A stretch of DNA of 64,000 nt, from NCBI GenBank assembly GCA_015056735.1, contig SVFT01000005.1, forward strand, positions 1 to 64,000, in the 5' to 3' direction. The position numbers and the translations under genes were made by a program. This document shows, in pieces, positions 25,468 through 33,448 of the stretch. Each line of letters opens with the position of its first letter. The stretch's first letter is position 1. Origin of the DNA: Lachnospiraceae bacterium (GTDB lineage: Bacteria > Bacillota > Clostridia > Lachnospirales > Lachnospiraceae). The notes under the pieces are model-generated. The model was not told the DNA's origin and searched no databases. It worked only from the letters and a program-made list of their open reading frames with translations.

Positions 25468-26313
25468 TTAGCCTTTTACAGCACCGGCTGCAACGCCCTT
25501 GATAATGTATTTCTGGCAGACAAGATAAAAGATCGCAACCGGAATGATCGTCACAACAAGTGCTGCCATCGCTTCATTCCAGCTGATCGTATACTGTCCG
25601 AAGAATTTCGCCGTGGAGATCGGGATTGTTCTGTTTGCCTTCGCCTTTAATGTGAGCGAAGGAAGCAGATAATCGTTCCAGATCCAGATCACGTCAAGGA
25701 TCACGACCGTCATCGTCGTGGGTTTTAACATCGGGAACACGATCTTCCAGAAAACGCCCCATGTGCTGCAGCCGTCGATGATCGCAGCTTCTTCGAGCGA
25801 CACGGGAATGGAGGAAATAAATCCATGGTACAGGAAGACGCCCATGCCGGCGCCGAATCCGATGTACATAAAGATCAGACCCGGTATCGTATCCGTCATC
25901 TTGATCCCGCAGTTTGTGCCGATCCAGTTCATCTCCTGCATGAGCGGCATCATGATCGTCTGGAACGGAATCAGCATCGTTGCGACAAGGATCCCGAAGA
26001 GGATGCCGGAAAGCCTGTTTTTACTGCGCACAAACATCCAGGCCGTCATCGAGCAGAGTACGACAAGGATCGCGATCGAAACGATCGTCAGGATCAGGGA
26101 ATTCTTGATCGATACGCCGAAATTGATCTTTCCAAGCGCGCTGCCGTAGTATTTCATCGAGAGCTTACCGGGGAGTGCCATCATGTTCTCATACATCTCC
26201 GATCTTGACTTAAACGAGTTCGTTAGGATCAAATAGATCGGAAACAGATACAGGAGGCAGAATACGATCAGTGCGATGTTTGCAAGTAATCTCGAAGACC
26301 CTCTCTGTTTCAT
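25468..26313 (-). CDS. Carbohydrate ABC transporter permease (MalG type)
   Basis: A 281-residue inner-membrane protein with six predicted helices. It contains the cytosolic EAA loop (EEAAIIDGCSTWGVFWKIVFPMLKPT) that contacts the ATPase, and ends with the usual GAVKG. It starts inside the stop codon of the preceding permease (TAATG), so the two are coupled. It pairs with that permease and the binding protein at 27219 to import an oligosaccharide. No ATPase gene is present in the cluster. Confidence 0.92.
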   Translation of the reverse strand: MKQRGSSRLLANIALIVFCLLYLFPIYLILTNSFKSRSEMYENMMALPGKLSMKYYGSALGKINFGVSIKNSLILTIVSIAILVVLCSMTAWMFVRSKNRLSGILFGILVATMLIPFQTIMMPLMQEMNWIGTNCGIKMTDTIPGLIFMYIGFGAGMGVFLYHGFISSIPVSLEEAAIIDGCSTWGVFWKIVFPMLKPTTMTVVILDVIWIWNDYLLPSLTLKAKANRTIPISTAKFFGQYTISWNEAMAALVVTIIPVAIFYLVCQKYIIKGVAAGAVKG

Positions 26314-27158
26314 TACATCGACACCTCCCTGCTCTTTGTGATCCTGACCTGGATCATCGTGATCACCGCAATGATCAGGAAGAAGATGATCGCTTTTGCC
26401 TGGCCGTAGCCGAAGTTGCTCAAATCAAAGATCTCGTTATAGATATTGAGCGAGAACATCTCGGACTGGTAATCCGGCCCCGCGCCCGTCAGCGCGATGT
26501 TCACGTCATATACTTTGAAACAGTTGGAAAGCGTCAGGAACAGACAGATCGTAAACGACGGCATCAGGAGCGGGAATTTTACCTTGAACAATGTCTGGAG
26601 AAAACTTGCTCCATCCACGTTCGCCGCTTCGAGCACATCATCCGGGATCGCCATGATCCCCGTGATATAGACAATCATGACATAGCCTGCCATCTGCCAG
26701 GTTGTGACTACGATCATCGCGATCATTGCCTTATTGCGATCCGTCAGCCAGTTGCCCCAGTCGATCGAAAGGAAGAACTCCGAGAATACACTCTTCCAGA
26801 TATAACCGAGGATCAGACCGCCGATCAGGTACGGTACGAACAGCATCGTTCTGGCGAGGTTCGCGGTCTTTAATTTGGTCGTTACCACAAGCGCAAAGAT
26901 CAGGCCGACGACATTGACGCAGATCACGCTGATCAGCGTATAGACTGTCGTCCTGGCCGCCGAATGCATAAAGCGCACGTCACTGAACACTTTGAGAAAA
27001 TTGTCGATCCCCACAAAGTGCATCGCGTGCTTGGCAAGTCCGTCCCACTCCACAAATGAAAAACCGATACCGATCGCAAACGGTACGATCACGACAACGG
27101 TAAAGATAAACATGAGCGGAACGGTAAACAATGCGTACCATCCTTTACCTATTTTCAT
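26313..27158 (-). CDS. Carbohydrate ABC transporter permease (MalF type)
   Basis: A 281-residue six-helix permease with the EAA loop EAANVDGASFLQTLFKVKFPLLMP. The frame is open to 27215, but ATG 27158 has AGAGG correctly placed and begins the first membrane helix. It forms a heterodimer with the next gene product. A hairpin separates it from the binding-protein gene. Confidence 0.92.
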   Translation of the reverse strand: MKIGKGWYALFTVPLMFIFTVVVIVPFAIGIGFSFVEWDGLAKHAMHFVGIDNFLKVFSDVRFMHSAARTTVYTLISVICVNVVGLIFALVVTTKLKTANLARTMLFVPYLIGGLILGYIWKSVFSEFFLSIDWGNWLTDRNKAMIAMIVVTTWQMAGYVMIVYITGIMAIPDDVLEAANVDGASFLQTLFKVKFPLLMPSFTICLFLTLSNCFKVYDVNIALTGAGPDYQSEMFSLNIYNEIFDLSNFGYGQAKAIIFFLIIAVITMIQVRITKSREVSM

Positions 27159-27179
27159 AAAAAACCTCTTTCTATAAAT

Positions 27180-27206
27180 CTTCCGCGGAGTCATCCCCCG
27201 CGGAAG
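27180..27206. repeat. Hairpin between binding-protein and permease genes
   Basis: CTTCCGCGG pairs perfectly with CCGCGGAAG around a 9-base loop, 13 bases after the binding-protein stop. Such hairpins commonly protect the binding-protein part of the message, so that more binding protein than permease is made. There is little T-run behind it. Confidence 0.6.
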
Positions 27207-27218
27207 AAGAAACACGTT

Positions 27219-28499
27219 TTATTTTGCTGCCGCTACAAATGCGTCATTGAGCTGGTTGACCAGTTCATCACCGGACATATCGGATACATAGAACTGCATC
27301 ACGATCGGTGCGAGGGAGGTAGAGATACCTGCCGGCCAGTTTGCCATGCTCCACGGAATCGTATCGCCCTTAGCTGCCGCTGCCGCAACGGATGCGGAGA
27401 TCGGATCAAGCTTATCACTTGTCATGCCTTCGATCACGGGAACAAAACCGAATTCCTGCATCAGATATTTCTCGCCTGTCTCGGAGGTGTATAACCATTC
27501 AAGGAATGCCTTTGCTGCCGCCTTCTCTTCGGGAGCCGCATCGGTATTGATGTACCATGCCGCCGGAACGGATACAGCAACTTTCTTGTTACCAAGAAGC
27601 GGAAGTGCTGTGATGCCCATGTCAAAGTTCACATCATAATCTGCGAACATGCCGTAGCACCAGTTACCCTGATGGATCATTGCGGTCTTGCCTGTCGCGA
27701 AGTCACCGCAGTTGTTATCGTATGTGATGTCAGCGGGGTTCGTGCAGTTAGCTCTGACCGCTTCCATGAACTTGCCGAACTCTTTGAATGCATCATTGTC
27801 GATCATTCTCTCCTGCCCTGCAAGAACCTTTGCAAGGTAATCTGCAGGATCAGCCTGGATCGCAAACGGTGTGTTCAGAACATGCATGATCAGGAAATAA
27901 TCTTCCTGTGAAAAGCCAAGTCCGTTGATGCCGTCCGCTTTTGCCTTCTGCAGGAAGGATACGAGCGCGTCTGTGGAAGTAAGCGTCTTCGGATCAACAA
28001 GGCTTCCGTTATATACAAGGCCGAAACCTTCAAGTGTATACGGAATACCGACTTTCTTGCCGTTCACTTCATCAACCATACCTGCGCTGACTTTATCAAT
28101 GAATTTTAGATCCGAAACATCTTCCAGATAATCAGCCATCTCAACCGATTCCGCACCGGGTGCCAGCGAGAACAATGTCGGTCCCGCGTGTGTGGAAAGA
28201 TCTGTCTTAAGATCCGTGAAGTACTTATCACCGGATGTCTCCCAGACTTCTACTTCGATCCCGGTCTCTTCCGAGAATTCCTCAGCACATCTGTTCAGCT
28301 GATCCATGATCTCTGTCTTGCTCTGGAAAATAACAAGTTTGCCAACCTCATCGGATGCTTCCGCAGGCGCTGCTTCAGCGGAACCCTCTTCGGTCTTTGC
28401 GTCGCCGTCAGCCGGTGCCGAAGCCTGTGAGCCGCATCCTGCAAGGCATCCGCCGATCAGCGTGACAGCCAGTAATAATGCCAGTGTTTTCCTTTTCAT
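27219..28499 (-). CDS. Sugar ABC transporter substrate-binding lipoprotein
   Basis: A 426-residue family-1 extracellular solute-binding protein. A type-II signal peptide with lipobox LAGC puts the lipid-anchored Cys at 21, followed by an acidic Ala-rich linker to residue ~50. The body carries typical binding-protein blocks (YTLEGFGLVYN, WPAGIS). It captures the sugar at the outer face of the membrane for the two permeases that follow. First gene of the operon; promoter at 28561-28589. Confidence 0.92.
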   Translation of the reverse strand: MKRKTLALLLAVTLIGGCLAGCGSQASAPADGDAKTEEGSAEAAPAEASDEVGKLVIFQSKTEIMDQLNRCAEEFSEETGIEVEVWETSGDKYFTDLKTDLSTHAGPTLFSLAPGAESVEMADYLEDVSDLKFIDKVSAGMVDEVNGKKVGIPYTLEGFGLVYNGSLVDPKTLTSTDALVSFLQKAKADGINGLGFSQEDYFLIMHVLNTPFAIQADPADYLAKVLAGQERMIDNDAFKEFGKFMEAVRANCTNPADITYDNNCGDFATGKTAMIHQGNWCYGMFADYDVNFDMGITALPLLGNKKVAVSVPAAWYINTDAAPEEKAAAKAFLEWLYTSETGEKYLMQEFGFVPVIEGMTSDKLDPISASVAAAAAKGDTIPWSMANWPAGISTSLAPIVMQFYVSDMSGDELVNQLNDAFVAAAK

Positions 28500-28560
28500 A
28501 CCTATCTCCCTCTCTCATTGTATGTAGATCAAATTGTTTCTGTTACGTCGTTACACTCGC

Positions 28561-28589
28561 ATTTTAGGAGATTAGGCAACCACCATCAA
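28561..28589 (-). promoter_or_regulatory. Promoter of the sugar operon
   Basis: On the minus strand TTGATG, 17 bases, TAAAAT, about 60 bases before the binding-protein start. A 7-bp inverted repeat touches its upstream side. Confidence 0.6.
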
Positions 28590-28590
28590 C

Positions 28591-28609
28591 ACAGATTGAA
28601 AAAATCTGT
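28591..28609. promoter_or_regulatory. Palindrome next to the sugar-operon promoter, possible operator
   Basis: ACAGATT and AATCTGT form a perfect 19-bp palindrome with a 5-base centre, directly upstream of the -35 box. It could be an operator for the divergent LacI-type regulator, although its sequence differs from the GTAAA-type sites near that gene. Confidence 0.4.
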
Positions 28610-28671
28610 CAAATCCTTCCGTTTGCGACCGGCATTTTTGTGCACAATCCCATGGTATTCGGTTAACTAAT

Positions 28672-28694
28672 AGTAAACAGTAGTAAAGTTTACT
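28672..28694. promoter_or_regulatory. Operator candidate overlapping the regulator's -35 box
   Basis: AGTAAAGTTTACT (28682-28694) is a 13-bp palindrome, and a further AGTAAAC at 28672-28678 pairs with its right half. Its last base is the first base of the regulator's -35 box, so binding here should block the regulator's own transcription. Confidence 0.5.
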
Positions 28695-28722
28695 TGTCGT
28701 GAATAAAACAAACATGTAAAAT
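28694..28722 (+). promoter_or_regulatory. Promoter of the LacI-type regulator
   Basis: TTGTCG (28694-28699), a 17-base spacer, then TAAAAT (28717-28722), 30 bases before the start codon. Both boxes touch inverted repeats of the GTAAA/TTTAC type. Confidence 0.55.
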
Positions 28723-28742
28723 GATGGTAAATCTGTTTTACA
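28715..28742. promoter_or_regulatory. Second operator candidate covering the regulator's -10 box
   Basis: TGTAAAA and TTTTACA are a perfect 7-bp inverted repeat 14 bases apart; a nested GTAAA/TTTAC pair (28727-28741) has a 5-base centre. With the site at 28682 this suggests autoregulation. Confidence 0.45.
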
Positions 28743-28751
28743 AAAGGCAGG

Positions 28752-29720
28752 ATGGGGAACATGATCAGGATCAAAGACATCGCAAGGCTTGCAGGCGTTT
28801 CGCCCGCGACCGTCTCAAACGTTTTAAACGGCAAGAAGAATGTCAGTGCAGAAACGCGCGAGCTGATCTTAAAGCTTTGCAAAGAGAATCATTATGAGAT
28901 AAGTCCGCATGAAAAGAAGCAGGAAAACGTCGAGACGAAGACGATCCTCTTTAATTTCAGCGACTTCGACAGACAGTTCTATTTAAGCATCATCCGCGGG
29001 ATCAGCAATTACATCGACGCAAAGGGCTACGACCTTCTGATCTGCACAAGCAAAAACTGCGAGAAGTATATGAATCGCTCATTTTCCTGCGGCTGCATCA
29101 TGCTGGACATAGGCGCAACAGACAGCATGATCATGAAGAAGGCGCGTGAAGACTATCCGATCATCGTGCTCGACCGCGAGATCGAAGCGCCATACGTCAA
29201 GAGTATGCTGGTCAATAACTATACGCCGCAAAAAGAGCTGGTGGAAGGTCTTGTTAAGAAGGGATGCCGCCGTTTTGCCTATATCAGCGGCGAAGATACA
29301 CTGGATAACAGAGAACGCTATCAGGCGACATATGATGCGCTGAAAGAAAACGGCCTCTCGCTGCGTCGAGACGACTGTTATGTCGGTGATTTCAGGGAAA
29401 AGAGCGGCTATCAGGCGGCCAGGCTGTTGATGCTCACCGAACACCTGCCGGATGCCCTGATCTGCGCAAACGACGATATGGCGATGGGCGCACTGAAGGC
29501 ATTTAAAGAGAATAACATCAAGATCCCGGAAGATATCTCCGTAACCGGCTTCGATGATACGGAGATCGCACAGATCTTAAAGCTCACCACTGTCCATATT
29601 CCGAACTACGAGCGCGGTTACATTGCTGCGCAGTACCTTCTTGAAGCGATCGAAGGCAATGGCAACTTTGAACCGTTTAAGATCTCTGCCAAGGTAAAGT
29701 GGCGGAAAACATCAATATAA
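28752..29720 (+). CDS. LacI-family transcriptional regulator of the sugar operon
   Basis: A 322-residue repressor-type protein. The N-terminal helix-turn-helix reads IRIKDIARLAGVSPATVSNVLNG, the LacI signature, followed by a periplasmic-binding-protein-like sensor domain (VLDREI, DALICANDDMAMGAL, SVTGFDD). It is transcribed divergently from the sugar uptake/GH65 operon, which it most likely controls, with the imported sugar or a phosphate as ligand. The start may be ATG 28752 or ATG 28761; the second begins nearer the helix-turn-helix and has GGGGA upstream. It is the only intact plus-strand gene I accept in the window. Confidence 0.92.
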   Translation: MGNMIRIKDIARLAGVSPATVSNVLNGKKNVSAETRELILKLCKENHYEISPHEKKQENVETKTILFNFSDFDRQFYLSIIRGISNYIDAKGYDLLICTSKNCEKYMNRSFSCGCIMLDIGATDSMIMKKAREDYPIIVLDREIEAPYVKSMLVNNYTPQKELVEGLVKKGCRRFAYISGEDTLDNRERYQATYDALKENGLSLRRDDCYVGDFREKSGYQAARLLMLTEHLPDALICANDDMAMGALKAFKENNIKIPEDISVTGFDDTEIAQILKLTTVHIPNYERGYIAAQYLLEAIEGNGNFEPFKISAKVKWRKTSI

Positions 29721-29745
29721 AAGGCTGCGGTCAATCCGCAGCCTT
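29721..29745. terminator. Bidirectional terminator with the coaBC stop codon in its loop
   Basis: A perfect 10-bp stem (AAGGCTGCGG with CCGCAGCCTT) around a 5-base loop starts right after the regulator's stop. The loop contains the complement of the coaBC stop codon. T-rich flanks on both sides (TTTCTT on plus, TTTTATATT on minus) allow it to end both convergent transcripts. Confidence 0.9.
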
Positions 29746-30930
29746 TCTTACAAGTTCATCCAAAATGACGCCCGCAACGTCCTGCTTGCTCATCAGCTCG
29801 CATTCCTTTACGGCATCCTTTGTGATGATCGTCACAACGTTGGTGTCCGTACCGAATCCGGCACCGGCAGTCTTTAAGTTGTTGGCAACGATCATATCCA
29901 GATGTTTCTTTTCAAGCTTCTCCTTAGAGTTTTGCAGCATGTTCTCAGTTTCCATCGAAAAGCCGCAAAGAAGCTGTCCTTCTTTCCGATGTGCACCAAG
30001 ATACGCAAGGATATCTTCCGTTTTTTCAAGCGGGATCGACATGTCGCCCTCTTTTTTCTTGACCTTCTCTTCATAGACAACGGAAGGTCTGTAATCCGCA
30101 ACTGCTGCGGATTTGATAATGATATCCGCATCTTCTGCGCACCGCTTTACCTCACGTGCCATATCAGCCGCGGAGAGGATCGGAACAAGCGTCACGCCGA
30201 CCGGTGCAGCAAGTGCTGTCACACCCGATACAAGCGTCACATCCGCGCCGCGCAGGAATGCTTCCTTCGCAATGGCATAGCCCATTTTCCCGGTGGAATT
30301 GTTTGAAATAAACCGAACGGGATCGATCTTCTCTCGTGTGGGGCCGGCTGTCACCAAGACCTTCTTTCCAAGAAGATCCTTTTTGGAAAGTGCATACGCA
30401 ATATAGTCAGAAAGCACTTCCGGTTCAGGCATTTTGCCTTTTCCGGTATCGCCGCAGGCAAGATATCCGTCCGCGGGATCGATCACGGTCATTCCGTATT
30501 TTTTCAAAAGTGCAAGATTGTCCTGCGTCACAGGATTCTCAAACATCCGCGTATTCATCGCCGGCGAGACGATCTTCGGACAGGTCGCTGCCAGAAGCGT
30601 TGTCGTCAGCATGTCATCCGCGATCCCGTGCGCCGCTTTCGCGATCACATTTGCCGATGCGGGTGCGATCAAAAAGACATCCGCAGCCTTGGAAAGCTCC
30701 ACATGCTCAACGCTGAACTCAAAATTCCGGTCAAACGTATCCACGAGACATTTATTACCCGTGAGTGTCTCAAATGTAATGGGGTTGATAAAGTTGGTCG
30801 CATTCTGCGTCATGATCACAGTCACATTGGCATCACGCTTTTTCAGCATACTGCAAAGCGAGGCGATCTTATATGCCGCGATACTGCCCGTCACACCGAT
30901 GACGATGTTTTTTCCTTTGATGCTGTCCAT
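29731..30930 (-). CDS. coaBC: Bifunctional phosphopantothenoylcysteine decarboxylase / synthetase
   Basis: A 399-residue two-domain enzyme for the second and third steps from pantothenate to CoA. The N-terminal CoaC flavoprotein half has VTGSIAAYK and the PAMNTRMF substrate motif; the C-terminal CoaB half has VLVTAGPTREKIDPVRFISNNSTGKMG. ATG 30930 is chosen over a GTG one codon earlier; it overlaps the coaX stop as TGATG, with GGGAG upstream. It follows coaX, which makes the substrate for this enzyme. Confidence 0.96.
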   Translation of the reverse strand: MDSIKGKNIVIGVTGSIAAYKIASLCSMLKKRDANVTVIMTQNATNFINPITFETLTGNKCLVDTFDRNFEFSVEHVELSKAADVFLIAPASANVIAKAAHGIADDMLTTTLLAATCPKIVSPAMNTRMFENPVTQDNLALLKKYGMTVIDPADGYLACGDTGKGKMPEPEVLSDYIAYALSKKDLLGKKVLVTAGPTREKIDPVRFISNNSTGKMGYAIAKEAFLRGADVTLVSGVTALAAPVGVTLVPILSAADMAREVKRCAEDADIIIKSAAVADYRPSVVYEEKVKKKEGDMSIPLEKTEDILAYLGAHRKEGQLLCGFSMETENMLQNSKEKLEKKHLDMIVANNLKTAGAGFGTDTNVVTIITKDAVKECELMSKQDVAGVILDELVRKAAD

Positions 30931-31706
30931 CACAAGCTCCCTGCATTCTTATCGTAAATATACTTCAAACCCTTTAGTGTCAGATCATTATCAATGATCA
31001 CTTCGTTCCTGCAGAACGGAATGATGCTTGAAGAGAGGCCGCCGGTTGCAACGACAGGGATCTTTCTGCCCATCTCATCGCAGATCCTGTCGATCAGGCC
31101 ATCCATAGCGGATGCCTGTCCCATGATGATGCCGCTCTTCATACAGTCGATCGTATTCTTGCCGATCAGCTTCTTAGGTGCATCCAGGCCGATTCGCGGC
31201 AGCTGTGATGTGCGTGATACGAGCGAATCAAGGGAGACGCGTACGCCGGGCAGGATCATACCACCCACATAGTTTGCTTTCTCATCCACAAGGCTGACCG
31301 TCGTTGCCGTACCCATGTCGATCATGATAAGAGGTGCGCCGTAGCAGCGGATCCCCGCGACCGCGTTCACGATCAGATCCGCACCGACGGATGCCGGATT
31401 ATCCATCAGGATATTGAGTCCCGTTCTGATCCCGGGTCCGACGATCATCGGCGTAGTACCGAGAAGCTTGTCGATCGCGCGCACCATGATATTGTTCAGC
31501 GGCGGAACCACCGAAGAGATGATACAACCTGTGATCTCACTCTTTTTGATATCATACAGGGACAACAGCGCCTGAAAATCGACCGCGTACTCGAACTCCG
31601 TCTTAAGCGTATTCGTCGCCACGCGTTCGATGAAGACAATATCATCCTCATTCTGAATGCAGCCTACTACAATATTCGTATTTCCGATATCCAATGCTAA
31701 GATCAT
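30930..31706 (-). CDS. coaX: Type III pantothenate kinase
   Basis: A 258-residue CoaX-type kinase making 4'-phosphopantothenate. The N-terminal DIGNTNIVVG is the phosphate-binding motif of the ASKHA fold; MIDMGTATT, GADLIVN and GGMILPGV are the other family blocks. Type III enzymes are not feedback-inhibited by CoA. It overlaps coaBC and follows a vitamin-type transporter subunit. Confidence 0.95.
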   Translation of the reverse strand: MILALDIGNTNIVVGCIQNEDDIVFIERVATNTLKTEFEYAVDFQALLSLYDIKKSEITGCIISSVVPPLNNIMVRAIDKLLGTTPMIVGPGIRTGLNILMDNPASVGADLIVNAVAGIRCYGAPLIMIDMGTATTVSLVDEKANYVGGMILPGVRVSLDSLVSRTSQLPRIGLDAPKKLIGKNTIDCMKSGIIMGQASAMDGLIDRICDEMGRKIPVVATGGLSSSIIPFCRNEVIIDNDLTLKGLKYIYDKNAGSL

Positions 31707-31746
31707 ATCCCTCTCCGCTCTCCGGCTCCGCGCCGGTATGATTCGA

Positions 31747-32394
31747 TCAGTTCTTTCTTAAATATCTTGCAACCGCCTGCGATACGGCACCTGCAACAAC
31801 AAGGCAGGTAACGGCTTCCACAACGCCCTGAACCCCGACGAGCAGGATTACAAAGTGAAGCGGATTGGTCGCACCTTTGCTGGCTACAAGATTCTGAATG
31901 AATTCACAATCATAGAAGAAGAATACGACTGAACTCATGAAAAGGATCGTATTGAGCACCGGACAGGAAAGTGCTGCAAGATAGTATGCCGGTGTCTTGA
32001 AATTTCTGATCTTCGAAAGGCCCATGAAGATCAGACCGCAGAGAACGCCTTCAAGGAGTCTCGGAACGATCGCCGTAAATGCGGTCGCTGCCGGATTGAT
32101 GGCAAAAAACGCCGCCATCATCGCACTCTTGCCGGCTACTGCGTTATAAAAGGACGTCAGTCCGAAAACACCGCCGACGATAAAACCGCCCTTAGGCCCC
32201 ATCAGGATCGCCGCGATCGCTACGGGAACCGTAACAAGCGATACGCTGAGGAAAGGTGTCGGGATCGTACCAAGCGGTGTTAAACCCATGATCAATGTGA
32301 TCGCGATCAACATTCCCAGCTGCACCATGGTCCGGGTCGTCAGAAAACGCTCACTTCCGATTCTGTTCGTTACTACTGTTGCTTTTGCTTCCAT
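31747..32394 (-). CDS. ECF transporter S component, probably pantothenate-specific
   Basis: A 215-residue membrane protein with about six helices and the ECF substrate-binding-subunit pattern (TMVQLGMLIAITLI, GPKGGFIVGGVFG, ATAFTAIVPRLLEG). It needs a separate energising module (EcfA/A'/T), which is not in this window. The frame is open to 32538, but AGGAG lies 7 bases before ATG 32394 and a promoter lies upstream of it. Since coaX and coaBC follow, pantothenate uptake (PanT-like) is the most likely job; this is inferred from context, not from residues. Confidence 0.8.
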   Translation of the reverse strand: MEAKATVVTNRIGSERFLTTRTMVQLGMLIAITLIMGLTPLGTIPTPFLSVSLVTVPVAIAAILMGPKGGFIVGGVFGLTSFYNAVAGKSAMMAAFFAINPAATAFTAIVPRLLEGVLCGLIFMGLSKIRNFKTPAYYLAALSCPVLNTILFMSSVVFFFYDCEFIQNLVASKGATNPLHFVILLVGVQGVVEAVTCLVVAGAVSQAVARYLRKN

Positions 32395-32411
32395 TTCAAT
32401 CTCCTTTGCCC

Positions 32412-32445
32412 AATAAGACGCATACGCTGCCTTTTGGGTCTTATT
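32412..32445 (-). promoter_or_regulatory. Leader hairpin before the ECF S component
   Basis: AATAAGAC and GTCTTATT pair perfectly in the ~70-base leader, and a second overlapping pairing (CCCAA with TTGGG) competes with it next to the ribosome binding site. It does not match a riboswitch class I know. Confidence 0.35.
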
Positions 32446-32472
32446 ATTTTGATATGTGGCTGCATCGTTAAT

Positions 32473-32501
32473 TTTATAACATAATTGAGAAAAAACTGCA
32501 A
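32473..32501 (-). promoter_or_regulatory. Promoter of the ECF S component / coaX / coaBC operon
   Basis: On the minus strand TTGCAG, 17 bases, TATAAA, about 80 bases before ATG 32394 and just after the rsgA terminator. Confidence 0.55.
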
Positions 32502-32529
32502 CAATTTTAGCCGCATTGACAGGCAAAAG

Positions 32530-32564
32530 AAAAGACACGGATGGTCTTCTGTTCCGTGCCTTTT
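32530..32564 (-). terminator. Rho-independent terminator of the long rsgA operon
   Basis: A 12-bp stem (AAAAGGCACGGA with TCCGTGTCTTTT, one G-U pair) begins in the rsgA stop codon and is followed on the minus strand by a T-rich run. Confidence 0.85.
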
Positions 32565-33442
32565 CAATATTTTCTCTTACTGCGTAACTCTTCGTACAGT
32601 TGGCAGTAGATCCCGTACCTGAGTCTGCTGATCTTTCCTTCCGAAAGCGCCTGCTTTACACCGCACACAGGCTCTGCGATATGCATGCATCCCTGAAACC
32701 TGCATTCTGCCTCATACTGCGCAAACTCCGGATAATAGTCGCGAAGCTCCTCCTTCTCGATCTCAAACAGATCAAGTGATGAAAAGCCCGGCGTATCCAT
32801 GATGAACGTATCATCATTTATGCCAAACAGCTCACTGTGGCGGGTCGTATGCCTGCCGCGCCCGATCTTCTTACTGATATCACCCGTCTCCATCCCGGCA
32901 TTCGGATGCAGAAGATTTGTGATCGAAGACTTGCCGACACCGCTCGGACCGGCCATTACCGTCGTTTTATGATCGAGAAGGCCTTTCAGCTCATCGATCC
33001 CCTCACCGGTCTTCGCACTTGTAAAAAGAAGTCGCTCTGCCGCTAAGCCATAGGCATCCGTCAGGATGTCCTTCTCATCATCGTTTGCGATGTCCTCTTT
33101 ATTAAAGCAGATGACAGAGGGCAAATCCTGCTGCCGCATCATAATGAGAAAACGGTCGAGCAGATTAAAGTTTGGTTCCGGACGGCTGATTGCAAAGATC
33201 ACAAGCGCCTGATCGACATTTGCGACAGCGGGCCTGATGAGTTCCGATCTGCGCGGTAACAGCGCATCCACATTGCCCTCTTTCGCCTCATCATCAAGCA
33301 CGCTCATCTCCACATCATCACCGACAAGCGGTTTCTTTCCGTCCTTACGGAAGATCCCCTTGGCCCTGCAGCTGTAGATCACGCCGCCTTCCGTATACAC
33401 ATAGTAGAATCCTGCGATTCCTTTGATTATCTTTCCCTGCAT
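32564..33442 (-). CDS. rsgA: Ribosome small-subunit maturation GTPase
   Basis: A 292-residue circularly permuted GTPase that checks late 30S assembly. It has an N-terminal OB-fold (~1-65), GTPase motifs in permuted order (CFNKEDI, then TSAKTGEG, GPSGVGKSS, DTPGFS) and a C-terminal zinc-binding segment with spaced Cys/His (ECRFQGCMHIAEPVCGV). It is last in the operon with prkC and stp, a common Firmicutes arrangement. Confidence 0.96.
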   Translation of the reverse strand: MQGKIIKGIAGFYYVYTEGGVIYSCRAKGIFRKDGKKPLVGDDVEMSVLDDEAKEGNVDALLPRRSELIRPAVANVDQALVIFAISRPEPNFNLLDRFLIMMRQQDLPSVICFNKEDIANDDEKDILTDAYGLAAERLLFTSAKTGEGIDELKGLLDHKTTVMAGPSGVGKSSITNLLHPNAGMETGDISKKIGRGRHTTRHSELFGINDDTFIMDTPGFSSLDLFEIEKEELRDYYPEFAQYEAECRFQGCMHIAEPVCGVKQALSEGKISRLRYGIYCQLYEELRSKRKY

Positions 33443-33448
33443 AGAATC

